DNA from: Synergistales bacterium
GTDB lineage: Bacteria; Synergistota; Synergistia; Synergistales; Aminithiophilaceae
Reading direction: 5' to 3'
DNA: 52,015 bases
NCBI GenBank assembly: GCA_018433595.1
Contig: JAHDQY010000023.1
Span: forward strand, 1-52,015
Part shown: positions 49,700 to 52,015 of the stretch, piece after piece
How positions within the stretch are numbered: the first letter of the stretch is position 1
How the letters are laid out: each line of letters starts with the position of its first letter
Notes under the pieces: generated by a model
Databases searched by the model: none
Seen by the model: the letters and a program-made list of their open reading frames with translations, nothing else
Told to the model about the DNA's origin: nothing
Program-made: the position numbers and the translations under genes

Positions 49700-52015
49700 T
49701 CAGGACCCGGTGAGGGTTCTGTCCTTCCCGGGAAGAGGAATCGGTTCAGGAACCTTCTGCGGAGGGCTTTTTTCCTCGGAAGCGGCTTTCCCGGGACTTC
49801 CGACCAGGTCCTCGCTTACGACCAGGCCTTCGCTTGCGGGAAGGTCGCCGGAGGCAGGAGGCATTGGAGGAGGCACCGCTTCCGGAAGCCGCTCTTCTCC
49901 CGATGAAGGCTCTTCCGGGAGCGGTTCCTTCTCGGACACGGCGGGAAGGGAATGATTCCGTTCCGGATCGACTCCACCGAGGTGGAAATAGACCTCTCCC
50001 AGAAGCCTCCACCCCTCTTCGTCTTCCGGATGGAGGCCCAGGTATTCCTTCAGATAGGTCAGCGCCTGATCGTAGCGCTTCAGAGCCAGGCAGGCGCGTC
50101 CTGCATTGACCATGGCCTCTCCCTCTTCGGGCGAAAGGCGGAGGGCTTCCAGGAGAACGGGAAGAGCCATGGCGGGCTCCTTGGCAGCGATATGGCTCCG
50201 GCCCAATCCCAAAAGAGGCTTCACCGCCTTCGGGTCAAGGCGGCGGGCGGCCTCAAAGGCAACGGCAGCCTCTCGATGGGCGCCGCGCCTTTCCTGGATG
50301 TGGGCCAGAAGGAGCCAGCCCTCCAATGACGGCGATGCTTTCATCTGCTCTTCGAGAAGGCTCCGCGCCTCCCCGTCACGTCCGGCTCCCGTCAGGGCCC
50401 GAGCCAGGGCGAGGCGATAGGACGGCGTCGTCCCTCCCCCCTCGACAGCCCTTTGCAGCGCCTCGACGGCCTCTGGGAATCGGTTCTGCCCCAGAAGGGC
50501 AAGTCCCAGCTCATAGTGCCAGTCGCTTTTTTCGGCATCGATTTCCAAGGCCCGCCGATAGGCACCTTCGGCGTCACGCAATCGTCCGAGGGCCTTCCAG
50601 GCACGGCCCAGCCCTTCCCAGACCACCTTGTCACCGGAACGAAGGGCGGATGCCCGGTAAAGGGCCTCGGCCGCCTCGCCGGCCTTGCCCGCCTGAAGAA
50701 GGGCCAGTCCGAGATCACGCCAGGCTTCTCCGTCATTTCCGGCAAGGTCGACCTGCCGTCGGAAGGCGCCGGCGGCCTCATCGGGATGACCCTGCCGAAG
50801 GAGGAGCGTACCCAGGTTCTTCCAGCCCTGACTTTTGTCGGGTTCCAGGTGAACGACCTTTTTCCACACTTCCAGCAGGGCCTTCTCATCCCCCCGGCGT
50901 TCCAGAAGCACCGCCAGGGATCGCCAAGCCTCGGCCGACGATCCTTCCTCGGCGAGACGGCGTCTCAATCGGATCGCCTCATCCAGCCGCCCCCGCTCTT
51001 CCGCAACCGCGGCAAGACCGTCAAGGGCCTCCGAAAGGGTCGGGTCAAGAGCCAGAGCCTTGCTCCAGGCCTCGTCGGCGGCATCGAATCGTTTTGCGGC
51101 GACGGCGCTTCGAGCCGCCCGCAGCCAGAGGGAGACGTCATCTCCGATGATGCGGGCGGCCTCACGGAAAAAGGCCAGCGCCTTGTCCTCTTCACCAAGC
51201 TGCTCGTGAGCCTCGGCCGCCAACAGCAGACCTTCCGGGGGAAGGCCGCCCAGACGCTCGAGGCGGGCCAGAGAGGCCAACCCTTCCTGCGGGCGGCCGG
51301 AGGCGACCTGGGCTTCGGCCAGAGCAAGGTAGAGGGTTGCACCGGGCTCTGCGGAGCGGATCAGGGCCCGCTCCAGAAGCGGGAGGGCTCTCTCGGGCTC
51401 TCCCTCGACAATAAGGGAACGACCCCGTTCCTCAAGACGCCTGGGGCTCAGTCCGTTCCAGCCCCACCAGCCGCCGAAAGCAAGGCCGACAAAGAGGAGA
51501 AGACCCGCCGCGAGAAGGCCGCCGTTCCCTCCGTGCCGCCTTTCGGCTCCATCTTCGGCTTCGAGGAGAGCCTTCTGGAAAGCTCCGACATCGTCGTAGC
51601 GGTCATGAGGCTCCAGAGAGAGAGCCTTGAGGAGAACCGCCTCCCGGGGGGGAGAGAGTGCGACTCCCAGCGCCGAAGGAGCCTTGAGGGGCTGCCCCGC
51701 AACGCGATCAGGCCCCGTTGGAGGCAGCTGCCCCGTCAAGGCCCGATAGAGAGAGGCCGCCAGACCGTAGACGTCGGTCCACGGGCCCTGGTCCCCCTGG
51801 GCCTCATACTGCTCGGCGGGGGCGTAACCGGGTTTGACGACAACGGTGAAGCCGCGATCGGCGCCATCCATGGTGAGGGCCGAACCGAAATCGAGAAGCT
51901 TCACCTGCCCTTCCGTGGTCAGGAAGATATTCTCGGGGCTGACGTCCCGGTGAACGACGCCGGCCTCATGAACGGCCCGGAGGGAGTCCATGACGGGCAT
52001 GAAGATCGGGAGAGC
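49700..52015 (-). CDS. Ser/Thr protein kinase with membrane helix and TPR array (5' end missing)
   Basis: The gene enters from the right edge; about 771 residues are visible. The kinase C-lobe is present with the HRD-type loop VVHRDVSPENIFL, DFG in VKLLDFGSA, APE-like PGYAPAEQYEAQGDQGPWTD and the F-helix DVYGLAASLYRALTG; the ATP-binding N-lobe lies outside. A transmembrane helix (GLLAAGLLLFVGLAFGGWWG) follows, then about a dozen TPR-like units and an acidic, Pro-rich tail. Cytoplasmic kinase and exported TPR region suggest envelope sensing or scaffold function. No terminator with a U-tract follows. Confidence 0.9.
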   Translation of the reverse strand, partial: ALPIFMPVMDSLRAVHEAGVVHRDVSPENIFLTTEGQVKLLDFGSALTMDGADRGFTVVVKPGYAPAEQYEAQGDQGPWTDVYGLAASLYRALTGQLPPTGPDRVAGQPLKAPSALGVALSPPREAVLLKALSLEPHDRYDDVGAFQKALLEAEDGAERRHGGNGGLLAAGLLLFVGLAFGGWWGWNGLSPRRLEERGRSLIVEGEPERALPLLERALIRSAEPGATLYLALAEAQVASGRPQEGLASLARLERLGGLPPEGLLLAAEAHEQLGEEDKALAFFREAARIIGDDVSLWLRAARSAVAAKRFDAADEAWSKALALDPTLSEALDGLAAVAEERGRLDEAIRLRRRLAEEGSSAEAWRSLAVLLERRGDEKALLEVWKKVVHLEPDKSQGWKNLGTLLLRQGHPDEAAGAFRRQVDLAGNDGEAWRDLGLALLQAGKAGEAAEALYRASALRSGDKVVWEGLGRAWKALGRLRDAEGAYRRALEIDAEKSDWHYELGLALLGQNRFPEAVEALQRAVEGGGTTPSYRLALARALTGAGRDGEARSLLEEQMKASPSLEGWLLLAHIQERRGAHREAAVAFEAARRLDPKAVKPLLGLGRSHIAAKEPAMALPVLLEALRLSPEEGEAMVNAGRACLALKRYDQALTYLKEYLGLHPEDEEGWRLLGEVYFHLGGVDPERNHSLPAVSEKEPLPEEPSSGEERLPEAVPPPMPPASGDLPASEGLVVSEDLVGSPGKAASEEKSPPQKVPEPIPLPGKDRTLTGS

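Noticed and set aside
1-52015. CRISPR arrays, tRNA or rRNA genes, insertion sequences, prophage or integrase genes
   Set aside because: No regular direct repeats, no cloverleaf-like or rRNA sequence, and no transposase or integrase motifs were found in reading both strands.

Overview
The window looks like a chromosome segment of a GC-rich, anaerobic, diderm bacterium. LpxL-type acyltransferase, Slt transglycosylase and Trk genes point to a two-membrane envelope. The fragment of ornithine aminotransferase, the fermentative glycerol/dihydroxyacetone genes and a CoA-disulfide-reductase-like flavoenzyme fit an amino-acid and polyol fermenter. The mix suggests Synergistota, but that is inference; no rRNA or other decisive marker is present. 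There are no tRNAs, rRNAs, IS elements, prophage genes or CRISPR arrays that I can see. Genes are dense, mostly on the minus strand, and often joined by 4-nt ATGA/GTGA overlaps.

Layout. (1) 1-9303: 5' end of rocD, then a glycerol/DHA regulon read right to left: glpP, glpF, dhaK, dhaL, dhaM, glpK, a separately promoted leader with a strong terminator hairpin, then a GlpA-like glycerol-3-phosphate dehydrogenase, an FAD oxidoreductase, a DUF1667 Cys-rich protein and HPr. HPr can supply phosphate to the short, EIIA-only DhaM. (2) 9412-14455: an unknown protein, a small tautomerase, and an envelope-like operon (double ABC_sub_bind protein, glycosyltransferase-like protein, LpxL-like acyltransferase). 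(3) 14492-20935: a 54-bp perfect palindrome, a rhodanese-fused CoA-disulfide reductase, tyrS with an exported unknown, and a beta-CASP nuclease. (4) 20983-24247: two-component system operon ending in a GT4 glycosyltransferase. (5) 24327-32123: dCMP deaminase, HD hydrolase, SbcD/Mre11, Rad50/SbcC, HerA, NurA: a complete archaeal-style DNA end-resection set, the four nuclease genes joined by 4-nt overlaps. (6) 32215-38764: thioredoxin-like protein, unknown protein coupled to CheV, TrkA/TrkH potassium uptake, a divergent asparaginase-like protein and a DUF296 protein. (7) 38768-44259: YbaK deacylase, Slt, LysR, glutaredoxin operon; orphan CitG; an XRE/ImmA-like pair. (8) 44264-52015: a coiled-coil unknown, malQ, a DUF255 thioredoxin-fold protein, an SUI1/YciH protein and the C-terminal part of a Ser/Thr kinase with a membrane helix and TPR array.

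The most notable points are the Mre11-Rad50-HerA-NurA operon whose Rad50 has no visible zinc hook, the promoter-plus-terminator leader ahead of the glycerol-3-phosphate dehydrogenase in a cluster encoding GlpP, several operator-like inverted repeats inside promoters, and possible ribosome-site hairpin switches.
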